A stretch of 64,000 nt of DNA from Afipia sp. (GTDB lineage: Bacteria > Pseudomonadota > Alphaproteobacteria > Rhizobiales > Xanthobacteraceae), in assembly GCA_030652315.1 (NCBI GenBank), contig JAUSAX010000072.1, forward strand, positions 1-64,000, given 5' to 3'. Positions 40,501 to 47,949 of this stretch are shown here, in pieces; position 1 is the stretch's first letter; each line of letters opens with the position of its first letter. A model generated the notes under the pieces. The model was not told the DNA's origin and ran no database searches. It saw only the letters and a program-made list of their open reading frames with translations. Both the position numbers and the translations under genes were made by a program.

Positions 40501-41120
40501 TCGCGGAAGGCTGGGAAGCGCCGCCGCTAACGTCTCTGTCGCACGCGCCGATCCCTTGGAGCGAGGATGAACTGTTCGCCTATCTGCGAACGGGCATCTC
40601 CCGCTTCCATGGCGTTGCCGCAGGGCCTATGGCGCCGATCGTGAGAGAGCTGACAACCGTGCCTGACAGCGACATTCGCGCCATGGCGGTCTATCTGGCC
40701 TCTTTCAACGAGACTACCATAACGCCCGCGGCACAGGAAACGCTGGCAGTTCGGCTGGAAACCACAACAAGCGTGAAAGCCACATCCGCATCACCTCTGG
40801 GCGCGCGCATCTATGACGGCGCATGCGCGGTCTGCCACCAGGTCGGCGGTCCCTTGTTGTTTGGCAGCAAGCCATCGTTGGTGCTGAACAGCAACTTGCA
40901 CAGCACCATGCCCGACAACCTTATTCAGGTCATTCTCCATGGCATCGAGCAGCCGGTCTCCAGCGATCTCGGCTATATGCCCGCCTTCAAGAACAGCCTC
41001 AATGATGAACAGGTCTCGGAACTGGTGTCCTACCTCAGGCAGCAGTTCGCTCCGGACAAGGCGCCCTGGACCGATGTCGCCGCCGCGATCGGCCGGGTCC
41101 GGCACGCCGCCAGACCATAA
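37551..41120 (+). CDS. nicB: Nicotinate dehydrogenase large subunit, Mo domain fused to triple cytochrome c
   Basis: 1189 residues, nearly the size of P. putida NicB (1187). Residues 1 to about 740 are a molybdopterin-cytosine-dinucleotide domain of the isoquinoline-oxidoreductase type (FNGHVDLGTGIRTALGQIVAEE; active-site glutamate in LGVGESASVPSA near residue 689). A membrane segment follows (about 760-782, FAGIAAVCTAAVGIAAAML). Then come three c-type haem sites: CVGCH (near 813), CGACH (near 959) and CAVCH (near 1091). It hydroxylates nicotinate to 6-hydroxynicotinate with water and passes electrons to the respiratory chain. The close relatives for other N-heterocycles (isoquinoline, nicotine) differ in lacking this neighbourhood. 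Confidence 0.9.
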   Translation: MAADSQPDREHLPSGSLSVVRPASSSSTGSAFETFIKITATGTITAFNGHVDLGTGIRTALGQIVAEELDVSFARVIVVLGDTSLVPNQGATIASETIQITAVPLRKAAAQARHFLIARAAQRLELPESELSVEDGLIRGHDNRSISYGELIGDETIRLDLADDVPVKAVESYKIVGQSTPRVDLPAKATGELVYVHDVRVPGMLHGRVVRPPYAGVDAGNFVGTSLIAVDDTSIRDIPGIVSVVQIGDFVGVVAEREENAIKAAAQLKVTWKPTPTLPNLKDIENALRANPSTPRTLLDKGDVDAAIADAAKPMQRTYIWPYQMHGSIGPSCSVADAQDGFARVWSGTQNPHILRSDLALLLALPESQIDVIRLEAAGCYGRNCADDVSADAVLLSRAVGRPVRVQLTREQEHAWEPKGTAQLMDVNGGLNADGSVAGYDFATRYPSNGAPTLALLLTGTIPPVPAVFEMGDRTAIPPYDYDAMRVTAHDMPPIVRASWFRGVSALPNTFAHESYIDELAAEAGVDPIEYRLRYLKDPRAVDLVKAVAKRADWTPRPLWKEQEAEGNVVRGRGFAYALYVHSKFPGYGAAWSAWIADVAVNKSTGDVSVTRVVAGQDSGMMINPDGVRHQIHGNVIQSTSRALMEEVSFDRAAVASREWGAYPIITFPDIPKIDVLMLPRQDQPPLGVGESASVPSAAAIANAIFDATGVRFREPPFTPERILSGLRGDAPAPQALLPKTSLKPQERIPDTPSPFFKRRSTFAGIAAVCTAAVGIAAAMLPWRSIAPIARPDVSTYSAATIARGQQLAALGNCVGCHTDINGIANAGGRALDTPFGVVYSTNITPDVETGMGAWSYPAFERSMREGIHRDGRHLYPAFPYNHFAKTTDADLQAIYAYLMAQEPVHAANRETALAFPFSLRPLLAGWNALFHEPTLFKADPAKSTVWNRGAYLVESLGHCGACHTPRNALGAERTAKAYLAGGVAEGWEAPPLTSLSHAPIPWSEDELFAYLRTGISRFHGVAAGPMAPIVRELTTVPDSDIRAMAVYLASFNETTITPAAQETLAVRLETTTSVKATSASPLGARIYDGACAVCHQVGGPLLFGSKPSLVLNSNLHSTMPDNLIQVILHGIEQPVSSDLGYMPAFKNSLNDEQVSELVSYLRQQFAPDKAPWTDVAAAIGRVRHAARP

Positions 41121-41173
41121 AATCGCGCCGGGGGTGACTGGTTGCGCGCGAAGGAGCCGGATATGATCCCGGC

Positions 41174-42478
41174 ATGGCTATTACAGACATTGCTTCGCGG
41201 ACCTACAATCACGGCTGGCGGCTCGATCCGATCGTGCGCAGCCTTCTCGACACCGACTTCTACAAGCTCCTGATGCTTCAGATGATCCGGCGGTTCTATC
41301 CGGATGAGCATGTGACGTTCTCGGTGATCAATCGCACGCATCATGTGCGCCTTGGCGAAGTGATCGACGAGGGCGAGCTTCGTGCCCAGCTCGATCATGC
41401 CCGCACGGTTCGCTTCACCAAGAAGGAATTGATCTGGCTCGCTGGTAACACGTTCTACGGCAAGACCCAGATGTTCTCGCCGGGCTTCATCAGCTGGCTC
41501 GCCACGTTCCAGCTCCCCGAATACGAATTGCGCACCGTCGATGGTCAGTACGAACTGCACTTCCATGGACCATGGACCCACACGACCATGTGGGAAATTC
41601 CGGCGCTCGCCATCATCAACGAACTGCGCTCACGGCAGGCCATGAAGGGACAGGGCCGGTTCGTTCTCGACGTCCTGTACGCGCGCGCCAAGGCCAAACT
41701 CTGGACCAAGGTCGAACGACTGCGGAAACTTGAAGGTCTGCGGCTATCGGACTTCGGCACGCGGCGGCGGCACGGCTTTCTCTGGCAACGCTGGTGCGTT
41801 GAAGCCGTTAAGGAAGGACTTGGTTCAGCATTCACCGGGACCTCCAACGTACTGCTCGCGATGGACAACGATCTGGAAGCCATTGGCACCAACGCACACG
41901 AACTTCCGATGGTCGCAGCCGCATTGGCGAAGGATGACACCGAACTGCGGTGGGCGCCCTACCTCATTCTCGATCAGTGGCGACAGACCTATGACGGAAA
42001 TCTTCTGATCGCCCTGCCCGATGCGTTCGGTACCAAGGCGTTTCTGCGGGATGCGCCCGAATGGGTGGCCGACTGGACCGGCTTTCGCCCGGACAGCGCT
42101 CCGCCGATTGCCGCGGGCGAAGAGATCATCAAGTGGTGGAAGGAAAAGGGGCGCGATCCGAAGGAAAAACTGCTGATTTTCTCAGACGGCATGGACGTCG
42201 GATCGATCGAGGAGACGCATCGATATTTCTCCGGACGAGTCAGGACCAGCTTCGGCTGGGGTACCAATCTCACAAACGATTTTGTCGGATGCGCGCCGGA
42301 CGGCACCGCCGATCTCGACCCGATCTCGCTGGTGTGCAAAGTGACGGCCGTCAACGGACAGCCGGCGGTAAAGCTCTCGGACAATCCGGAAAAAGCGACC
42401 GGCAGTCCAACCGAGATCGCGCGTTATCTGCGCATCTTCGGCAATGCAGGCCGCGTGCGCAGTGCAGTCCACGTATAA
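41174..42478 (+). CDS. pncB: Nicotinate phosphoribosyltransferase
   Basis: 434 residues, full length for PncB. Recognisable parts: [15 protein letters not shown] near the N-terminus, [19 protein letters not shown] (phosphate/ring contact including the conserved histidine), GTSNVLLAM and SDGMDV. It converts nicotinate and PRPP to nicotinate mononucleotide for NAD. It starts 53 bases after nicB on the same strand and may share its mRNA. That would place salvage and degradation of the same vitamin side by side; a chance neighbour with its own promoter cannot be excluded. Confidence 0.93.
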   Translation: MAITDIASRTYNHGWRLDPIVRSLLDTDFYKLLMLQMIRRFYPDEHVTFSVINRTHHVRLGEVIDEGELRAQLDHARTVRFTKKELIWLAGNTFYGKTQMFSPGFISWLATFQLPEYELRTVDGQYELHFHGPWTHTTMWEIPALAIINELRSRQAMKGQGRFVLDVLYARAKAKLWTKVERLRKLEGLRLSDFGTRRRHGFLWQRWCVEAVKEGLGSAFTGTSNVLLAMDNDLEAIGTNAHELPMVAAALAKDDTELRWAPYLILDQWRQTYDGNLLIALPDAFGTKAFLRDAPEWVADWTGFRPDSAPPIAAGEEIIKWWKEKGRDPKEKLLIFSDGMDVGSIEETHRYFSGRVRTSFGWGTNLTNDFVGCAPDGTADLDPISLVCKVTAVNGQPAVKLSDNPEKATGSPTEIARYLRIFGNAGRVRSAVHV

Positions 42479-42591
42479 ACGAGAGTGGCAGATCGCCCCG
42501 GACCGATTTCCATCCGGCATCATCATGTGTAGATTGCCCCCGTCAGGATCGTGATCCTGAATGAATGGGACGCCAGTACAGGAACGATTTG

Positions 42592-42825
42592 ATGAAAGTC
42601 ACGGTCAACATTGATTGCACGCCACAGGAAGCACGTGAGTTTCTGGGACTCCCGAACATCCAGCCTATGCAGGAAAAGGCCATGAAGCAGCTTGAGGAAA
42701 AATTGCTTTCCGGTGTCGCAGGCATGTCGCCCGATGCAATCCTGCGCAACTGGATGTCGTTCAATCCCGAACAATTCGGGGACATGTTCAAGATGTTCGG
42801 CGGAATCGGCGGCACCAAGAAGTAA
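42592..42825 (+). CDS. Small DUF6489-type protein
   Basis: 77 residues, start ATG 42592 with AGGAA upstream. The sequence MKVTVNIDCTPQEAREFLGLP followed by EKAMKQLEEKLL and GMSPDAILRNWMSFNPEQF is a conserved small alphaproteobacterial family I associate with DUF6489. It is acidic/amphipathic with no membrane segment and no cysteine beyond C9. Function unknown. It follows pncB by 113 bases. Confidence 0.72.
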   Translation: MKVTVNIDCTPQEAREFLGLPNIQPMQEKAMKQLEEKLLSGVAGMSPDAILRNWMSFNPEQFGDMFKMFGGIGGTKK

Positions 42826-42987
42826 GGCGCGAGGAACGGAAGGACTATCTATAGCGACACCGCGTAAACTTCGTATTCCTCACGAACAGTCTCGATATGG
42901 TCGCACATCAGCGTGCGAGTGACGAGCCTGGCTCATCGACGCCAGGTGACTCGCCGATCGAAGTTCGTGACATGCCGGCTTCAAAGA

Positions 42988-43389
42988 TCATGCTCTCTCA
43001 TCCGGCGTATCGATCAGACTGACATGCGCCGCGACGATCCGCCAACCCTCCGCAAAACGAACCCATGTCTGCATCTGCCGCCCGATTTTGCCGGAAGCGG
43101 ACGAACGATGGAACAGCGTGGACGCAACGGCGGTGTCGCGGCCATAGGCTGTGATGACGGTCTTGGACAGGTCGCGCATCAGGCCCGCCGGACTTCGCGC
43201 CGCGCGAAACGCGGCAATGGCGTCGTAGCCGTAGAGGTTTTCACCGATCCCGTAGCGGATCGTCCTGGGGTCGCTGCGAAACAGCGCATCGAGTGCGGCA
43301 ACGTCATTCGACGTCAGCGCCTTTTCGTAAGCCGCGAAGGCCGCGCTGACTTCAGCTACGACATCGGGTAAATCGACTTCCACCGTCAT
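42988..43389 (-). CDS. AtzH/HpxZ-like NTF2-fold protein
   Basis: 133 residues of the SnoaL/NTF2-like superfamily, closest in feel to AtzH/HpxZ (AFAAYEKALTSNDVAALDALFRSDPRTIRYGIGENLYGYDAIAAFRAAR; the WVRFAEGWRIVAAHVSLID end is characteristic). I start at ATG 43389 (AAAGG upstream), because the 26 extra codons upstream lack similarity. HpxZ sits in oxalurate/purine degradation operons and AtzH has been described as an amidase in cyanuric acid degradation. It is third after an esterase and a monooxygenase on the same strand, but no amidase partner is present. Confidence 0.72.
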   Translation of the reverse strand: MTVEVDLPDVVAEVSAAFAAYEKALTSNDVAALDALFRSDPRTIRYGIGENLYGYDAIAAFRAARSPAGLMRDLSKTVITAYGRDTAVASTLFHRSSASGKIGRQMQTWVRFAEGWRIVAAHVSLIDTPDERA

Positions 43390-43519
43390 TTTCAAATACC
43401 TTTGGGACACGGAGCGCCCGGGCCCGCGCGGCTTCCGGAGCACATGAACATGACTTTCATTTTGCAAATCATGTTCATCGTGAACTGATTGGTGCTTAAC
43501 GCCGTCGTGCCCTGCATGC

Positions 43520-45181
43520 CTATTCGGCAGCGACGGAGGCTGCGGTCTGGCCGAGGGCCGTCATGACAAAGCCTTCATAGCCCTTTGCCGCAACATCATT
43601 ACAGATCTGACGGTAAACGCCGACACCGCCGATATAGGGCATGAAAACCTGAGGCTTGCCGGGAATGTTGGCGCCCATGTACCACGAGTTGGCCTGCGGA
43701 TAGAGCGTGCCGCTCGCAACATCGTTGACCTGCGTCACCCAGTCGTCCTCAGCGTCCTTTGTCGCCTCCATGCAGTCGATGCCACGCTGGCGCATGTAGC
43801 CGATGCAATCGCTGATCCAGTCCACGTGCTGCTCGATCGACACAATCATATTGCTTAGCACCGACGGGCTGCCCGGACCGGTAATGATGAACATATTCGG
43901 AAAACCCGCGCTCATCAGGCCGAGATAGGTCCGAGGGCCCTCCGCCCATTTCTGGTTCAGCGTCGTGCCATCCCTGCCCTTGATATCGATCTTGGCGACC
44001 GACCCGGTCATGGCGTCGAAGCCAGTACCGAACACAATCGAGTCCAGTTCGTAATCCTTGCCTCCGGTCCGCAAACCATGCGGCAGTATTTCCTCGATTG
44101 GGCTGGATCGAATGTCGATCAGAGTGACGTTTGGCCGGTTGAAAGTGGCGTAGTAGTCCGTATCGACACAGATGCGCTTTGAGCCGATCGGATGATCATG
44201 CGGCTGCAACAGTTTTGCGACCACCGGATCCTGCACTATCTCCTCGATCTTTGACCGGACGAACGCACAAGCCGTGTCGTTTGACGGCTTGTCGAACAGA
44301 AGGTTATTGTAGGACGCCATGAAGCTGATGCCGCCACGCGTCCAGCCAGCCTCATACACCCGTCGCTGCGCTTCTTCGGTATCGTCAAGCGCACCCTTTT
44401 CCGGGATTACCGTCAGGATACCATTTCGCGATTCTTCCCGCGCCCGCCGACGGCGATCGGCATAGTCGGACTTCCAGGATTTCGTGATTTCCGGCGTAAG
44501 CGCAGCATTGTGTGCCGGAACGCTGAAATTTGGCGTGCGCTGGAAAACAAAAAGATGGCTGGCCTGCCCGGCGATGATGGGAATCGACTGGATGGCAGAT
44601 GAACCGGTTCCGATAACACCAACCCGCTGCCCGGTGAAATCGACCTCTTCATGCGGCCAATGTCCGGTGTGGTACGTTTTCCCCTGAAAACGATCCCTGC
44701 CCTTAAAGTCAGGTATCCGCGCGTTCGAGAGACAGCCAGTCGCCAGGATGAAATAGGTCGCCGATACGGTCTTTCCGTCCGACGTGACCACCGACCAGCG
44801 GTTAATGCTCTCATGAAATTCCGCAGCCTCGACACGCGTGTTGAGCTGAACATCGCAACGCAGATCGAACCTGTCAGCGACATGGTTGGCGTATTTCAGG
44901 ATCTCGGGCTGCGGCGCGTAGCGCTCGCTCCATTCCCATTCCTGCTGCAACTCCTCTGAAAACGAATAGGAGTATTGCATGCTCTCGACGTCGCAGCGCG
45001 CACCGGGATAACGATTCCAATACCAGGTGCCGCCAACATCCCCGCCTTGCTCATAAACGCGGACCGAAAGGCCGAGACCGCGCAGCCGATGCAGCATGTA
45101 CAGGCCCGCGAATCCCGCACCGACAACAACAGCGTCGTAGCTTTCAATGGAGGGCGTTGAACTATGCTGCGGAGCGATCAT
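43520..45181 (-). CDS. Baeyer-Villiger flavin monooxygenase
   Basis: 553 residues with two Rossmann motifs: FAD-binding VVVGAGFAGLYMLHRL (residues about 18-33) and NADPH-binding GVIGTGSSAIQSIP (about 188-201). The class fingerprint FxGxxxHxxxW is intact as FQGKTYHTGHW. It inserts oxygen next to a ketone to make an ester or lactone. The gene upstream on the same strand is an HSL-type esterase, so the pair would oxidise a ketone and then cleave the ester. WYWNRYPGARCDVES is the usual cyclohexanone/phenylacetone monooxygenase segment. Confidence 0.93.
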   Translation of the reverse strand: MIAPQHSSTPSIESYDAVVVGAGFAGLYMLHRLRGLGLSVRVYEQGGDVGGTWYWNRYPGARCDVESMQYSYSFSEELQQEWEWSERYAPQPEILKYANHVADRFDLRCDVQLNTRVEAAEFHESINRWSVVTSDGKTVSATYFILATGCLSNARIPDFKGRDRFQGKTYHTGHWPHEEVDFTGQRVGVIGTGSSAIQSIPIIAGQASHLFVFQRTPNFSVPAHNAALTPEITKSWKSDYADRRRRAREESRNGILTVIPEKGALDDTEEAQRRVYEAGWTRGGISFMASYNNLLFDKPSNDTACAFVRSKIEEIVQDPVVAKLLQPHDHPIGSKRICVDTDYYATFNRPNVTLIDIRSSPIEEILPHGLRTGGKDYELDSIVFGTGFDAMTGSVAKIDIKGRDGTTLNQKWAEGPRTYLGLMSAGFPNMFIITGPGSPSVLSNMIVSIEQHVDWISDCIGYMRQRGIDCMEATKDAEDDWVTQVNDVASGTLYPQANSWYMGANIPGKPQVFMPYIGGVGVYRQICNDVAAKGYEGFVMTALGQTAASVAAE

Positions 45182-45318
45182 ATCTTTGCCTCCCGGATTT
45201 TGCTTTTGGAAAGCTGCTGGTCAGCCTTCTGCATGCAATGTGACCCCGAAAAATGGCCAAAGACAATGGGTCGCCGCCGCTGGTTTAGATGCCATGCACG
45301 GTGACGGGATGACAAACG

Positions 45319-46263
45319 CTATCCCATCGCCTTGAGCCAACTGCCGATTTCCCGCATCGCTTCGCTCGCCTTCGGAAGCAGTTTGCCCATGGTGATAAAT
45401 CCATGAAATTGACCCGGATACGTCCGGTACACCACAGACACACCCGCGTTGCCGAGGCGCTTGGCGAATTCCTCTCCCTCGTCGCGCAAGGGATCGGCAC
45501 CAGCTGTCAACACAAACGCGGGCGGCAATCCTGAGAGATTTTGCATACGCGCCGGTGACGCTCGCCAGTCATCGGCTCCGGCGGCACCGTTGAGATAGTG
45601 ATCACGAAACCATCGGATCACGGAATGTGTCAGCAGTGCACTGGTCTCTGGCTCGCTATGCGAGGGATGAGTCATTGCGAAATCGGTTGCGGGATAGATC
45701 AGGACCTGGCCCGCAATTTTCGGCCCCGCCTCCAGTGCATTGATCGATACGACGGCTGCAAGATTGCCGCCTGCGCTGTCACCGCCCACAAGCAACCGGG
45801 CTGCATCGATCCCTAGAGAAAGAGCATTCTTCGAAACCCATTCCGTTGCCGCTATCGCATCGTCGACCGCCGCCGGAAACCGATGTTCAGGCGCGAGGCG
45901 ATAATCCACCGAGACCACGATGAGTTGACCTTCATCGGCCAATGTCCGGCAAACCACGTCGTGAGAATCGAGGTCGCCAATCACCCAGCCGCCACCATGG
46001 AAAAACACCAGACACGGCGAGAGGCCATCGGTCTGCCTCAGCTTCAGCGGCTTGTAGAGCCGTGCGGGAATTGGCCCAGCCGGTCCCGCTATCGCTACGG
46101 GCTCCACCGAAGCAATTGTGGGCGGCTCGGGATTTGAGACGACGCGGCCTGCCAAATACATCTGGCGGGCTTCCACCGGTGACAGTGTTTCATACGGCGG
46201 GCGTCCTGCTTCGCGAAAGGCGTTGAGAACAGCGGCGGCATCAGGATCCAGTGTAACTGGCAT
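45319..46263 (-). CDS. HSL-type alpha/beta-hydrolase (esterase)
   Basis: 314 residues. The oxyanion-hole motif HGGGWVIGD and nucleophile motif GDSAGGNLAAV identify the hormone-sensitive-lipase branch (family IV). The acid/histidine end is AGADPLRDEGEEFAKRL ... PGQFHGFI. ATG 46263 has GGGGAGAAAC upstream; a longer frame exists but overlaps a hairpin. It precedes the Baeyer-Villiger monooxygenase by 137 bases and could hydrolyse its ester product. Confidence 0.88.
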   Translation of the reverse strand: MPVTLDPDAAAVLNAFREAGRPPYETLSPVEARQMYLAGRVVSNPEPPTIASVEPVAIAGPAGPIPARLYKPLKLRQTDGLSPCLVFFHGGGWVIGDLDSHDVVCRTLADEGQLIVVSVDYRLAPEHRFPAAVDDAIAATEWVSKNALSLGIDAARLLVGGDSAGGNLAAVVSINALEAGPKIAGQVLIYPATDFAMTHPSHSEPETSALLTHSVIRWFRDHYLNGAAGADDWRASPARMQNLSGLPPAFVLTAGADPLRDEGEEFAKRLGNAGVSVVYRTYPGQFHGFITMGKLLPKASEAMREIGSWLKAMG

Positions 46264-46363
46264 GTTTCTCCCCAGGCTCTTGCGGGCGTTGTTATCCCTC
46301 TTGATCCAATTGTTAACCCGCGATTTGGCTTCTGTCGATGTTGCCAGGCAAGCCAAAAGACGA

Positions 46364-46391
46364 CGGCGCCGCACGTGAAAGTGCGGCGCCG
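46364..46391 (-). terminator. Terminator after the DUF4394 gene
   Basis: Perfect 11-bp stem CGGCGCCGCAC (46364-46374), loop GTGAAA, GTGCGGCGCCG (46381-46391). On the minus strand it lies 39 bases after the DUF4394 stop and is followed by TCGTCTTTTGGC, a short T-run. This separates the DUF4394 gene from the esterase/monooxygenase genes. Confidence 0.65.
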
Positions 46392-46430
46392 CCAGCAGTC
46401 AAGAACCGGTATGACACCAGTCTCTGGAGA

Positions 46431-47207
46431 TTACATGCCGAGGATCGCGATATCCTTCACCGTTCCGCTGACGCCTGAAATCTTCGCGGCTTCCGTCGCC
46501 TTTCCCGTTGCCAGATCGACGCTGTAGAGCGTGTCGCCTGCCATCAGCCAGGCTTCATTCTTGCCGTTACCGTCCGACCAGATATCGAACGCAACCTTGT
46601 CGGCTTTGATGCCGAGCTTGCCGACCGCACCGAGGATGCCGTCATTCGGGGGCGCCTGCTTGACGAGCGCGCCGATGGTGCCGTCGATATTGAACAGTGC
46701 AGTTTCCTTGGTGCCCTTCACCGAATTCGTGTACGCGCCGGCGACGACGTTGGGTTTCTCGCCCTTGTGCATGTCGGTTTCGGCGTATTTGTGATCACCG
46801 TCCTTGGTCACCTTGCCGTCATCGACATTGGCGCGGAGACTTGTCCCGTCAGAACCCATCACGCGCAGGCGATCCGCAGCCGGGTTGAAATCGACCGTGA
46901 CGACCACGCCCTTCGCAACCATGGTTTCCAGCTTCGATTTCGTGGTCGCCTTGCCGTCCTTGGCGATCGTGACGACCGTGCCGTCATCGACGAGGCCATA
47001 AAGCATCCCGTCGGCGGGCCGAACGTCGATACCGACCAACGCGCCGGAAATCCCGGTCACCTTAACGGAACCGGTGGCTTTCTTTTGCGCGGTATCGACC
47101 ATCGCGATGGTGTCGTTGCCGACCAATGCTGCGACCTGAGCCGCGTTTGCAGCCGCAGACATCATCAAAAGCGCCGCGGATGCGGCGAGAATCGTGCTGA
47201 ACTTCAT
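46431..47207 (-). CDS. Exported DUF4394 protein, likely ECF-sigma target
   Basis: 258 residues: a clear signal peptide (MKFSTILAASAALLMMSAAANA), then repeated beta-rich units of the DUF4394 type (GISGALVGIDVRPADGMLYGLVDDGTV; VDFNPAADRLRVMGSDG; VVAGAYTNSVKGTKETALFNIDG), a beta-propeller-like periplasmic protein. AGGGAG precedes the ATG. It is divergent from an ECF sigma gene and its upstream region holds the same -35/-10 motif as the sigma promoter. Molecular function unknown; a periplasmic stress or surface role is inferred only from regulation. Confidence 0.8.
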   Translation of the reverse strand: MKFSTILAASAALLMMSAAANAAQVAALVGNDTIAMVDTAQKKATGSVKVTGISGALVGIDVRPADGMLYGLVDDGTVVTIAKDGKATTKSKLETMVAKGVVVTVDFNPAADRLRVMGSDGTSLRANVDDGKVTKDGDHKYAETDMHKGEKPNVVAGAYTNSVKGTKETALFNIDGTIGALVKQAPPNDGILGAVGKLGIKADKVAFDIWSDGNGKNEAWLMAGDTLYSVDLATGKATEAAKISGVSGTVKDIAILGM

Positions 47208-47254
47208 GGTGAAACTCCCTGTATCTCGACGATCCCCTTCGGACCGATACAGGC

Positions 47255-47282
47255 GATACCGGCGGCGACGCTGAACGGATGC
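47255..47282 (-). promoter_or_regulatory. ECF-type promoter of the DUF4394 gene
   Basis: On the minus strand GCATCC (47282-47277), 16 bases, GGTATC (47260-47255). The same GCATCC...GGTAT pair precedes the divergent sigma gene with a 17-base spacer. The -35 resembles that reported for SigK-type ECF factors (CATCC). The leader would be about 40 bases. Confidence 0.55.
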
Positions 47283-47311
47283 AGCGCCCACGAGATTATT
47301 TTCGGGTCGGT

Positions 47312-47340
47312 GCATCCAAATGCCGCACGGGACCGGTATA
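47312..47340 (+). promoter_or_regulatory. ECF-type autoregulatory promoter of the sigma gene
   Basis: GCATCC (47312-47317), 17 bases, GGTATA (47335-47340). The first ATG of the sigma gene is only 6 bases beyond, so the mRNA would be leaderless from 47347 or have about 15 bases before the ATG at 47362. Confidence 0.55.
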
Positions 47341-47346
47341 AAGACC

Positions 47347-47949
47347 ATGCAATCTCTGAGAATGGCCGAGGTCCCCGAGGTTCCCGCTTTGGATGTCCGA
47401 ACAGACAAGCCCCTGCTCGACCGGGAGCGCGAGGCACAGCTCGCCGCCGCTCTGGCGCGATGCACTGTGGGCGACCGCAGCGCGCTTCAGATGATCTACG
47501 ATAGCGAAGCAGCGCGGATGGTCGGTGTAGCGCGCCGTATTCTCATTCGTCAGGACCTCGCGGAGGAAGCTGTCCATGATGCCTTCGTGCGGATATGGAA
47601 TGGCGCTCGCGGCTTCGATCCGCAGCGCGGCAGCGCTATCGGCTGGCTTTATGCCATCGTAAGAAACCGCGCGCTCACCATCTATCGTGGCGAGCACCGT
47701 TACGACCACAAAGAGCACAACGACATTCAAGGTATTGCTCCAGATGACTCGATCGCTCGTCTTCCGGAGACCAGCGCGCTGCGCCGATGCCTTGAACGCA
47801 TCGAGCGGCCGCGGCGCGACGTGGTGGTCCTCGCCTATGTTCACGGCATGAGTCACAGCGAAATGGCCGGACGGCTGAAGGTGCCACTCGGCACCATCAA
47901 GAGCTGGGTGCGCCGCGGGCTGATGTCGTTGCAGGAGTGCATGGGATGA
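47347..47949 (+). CDS. ECF-type RNA polymerase sigma factor
   Basis: About 200 residues: region 2 (SALQMIYDSEAARMVGVARRIL...EEAVHDAFVRIW) and region 4 (VVVLAYVHGMSHSEMAGRLKVPLGTIKSWVRRGLMSL), joined by a short linker. No sigma region 3. It pairs with the anti-sigma gene whose ATG overlaps its stop (ATGA). The SigK-RskA arrangement of mycobacteria is the closest parallel I know. Start options are ATG 47347 and ATG 47362; neither has a good ribosome site, and the promoter position suggests a leaderless message. Confidence 0.9.
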   Translation: MQSLRMAEVPEVPALDVRTDKPLLDREREAQLAAALARCTVGDRSALQMIYDSEAARMVGVARRILIRQDLAEEAVHDAFVRIWNGARGFDPQRGSAIGWLYAIVRNRALTIYRGEHRYDHKEHNDIQGIAPDDSIARLPETSALRRCLERIERPRRDVVVLAYVHGMSHSEMAGRLKVPLGTIKSWVRRGLMSLQECMG

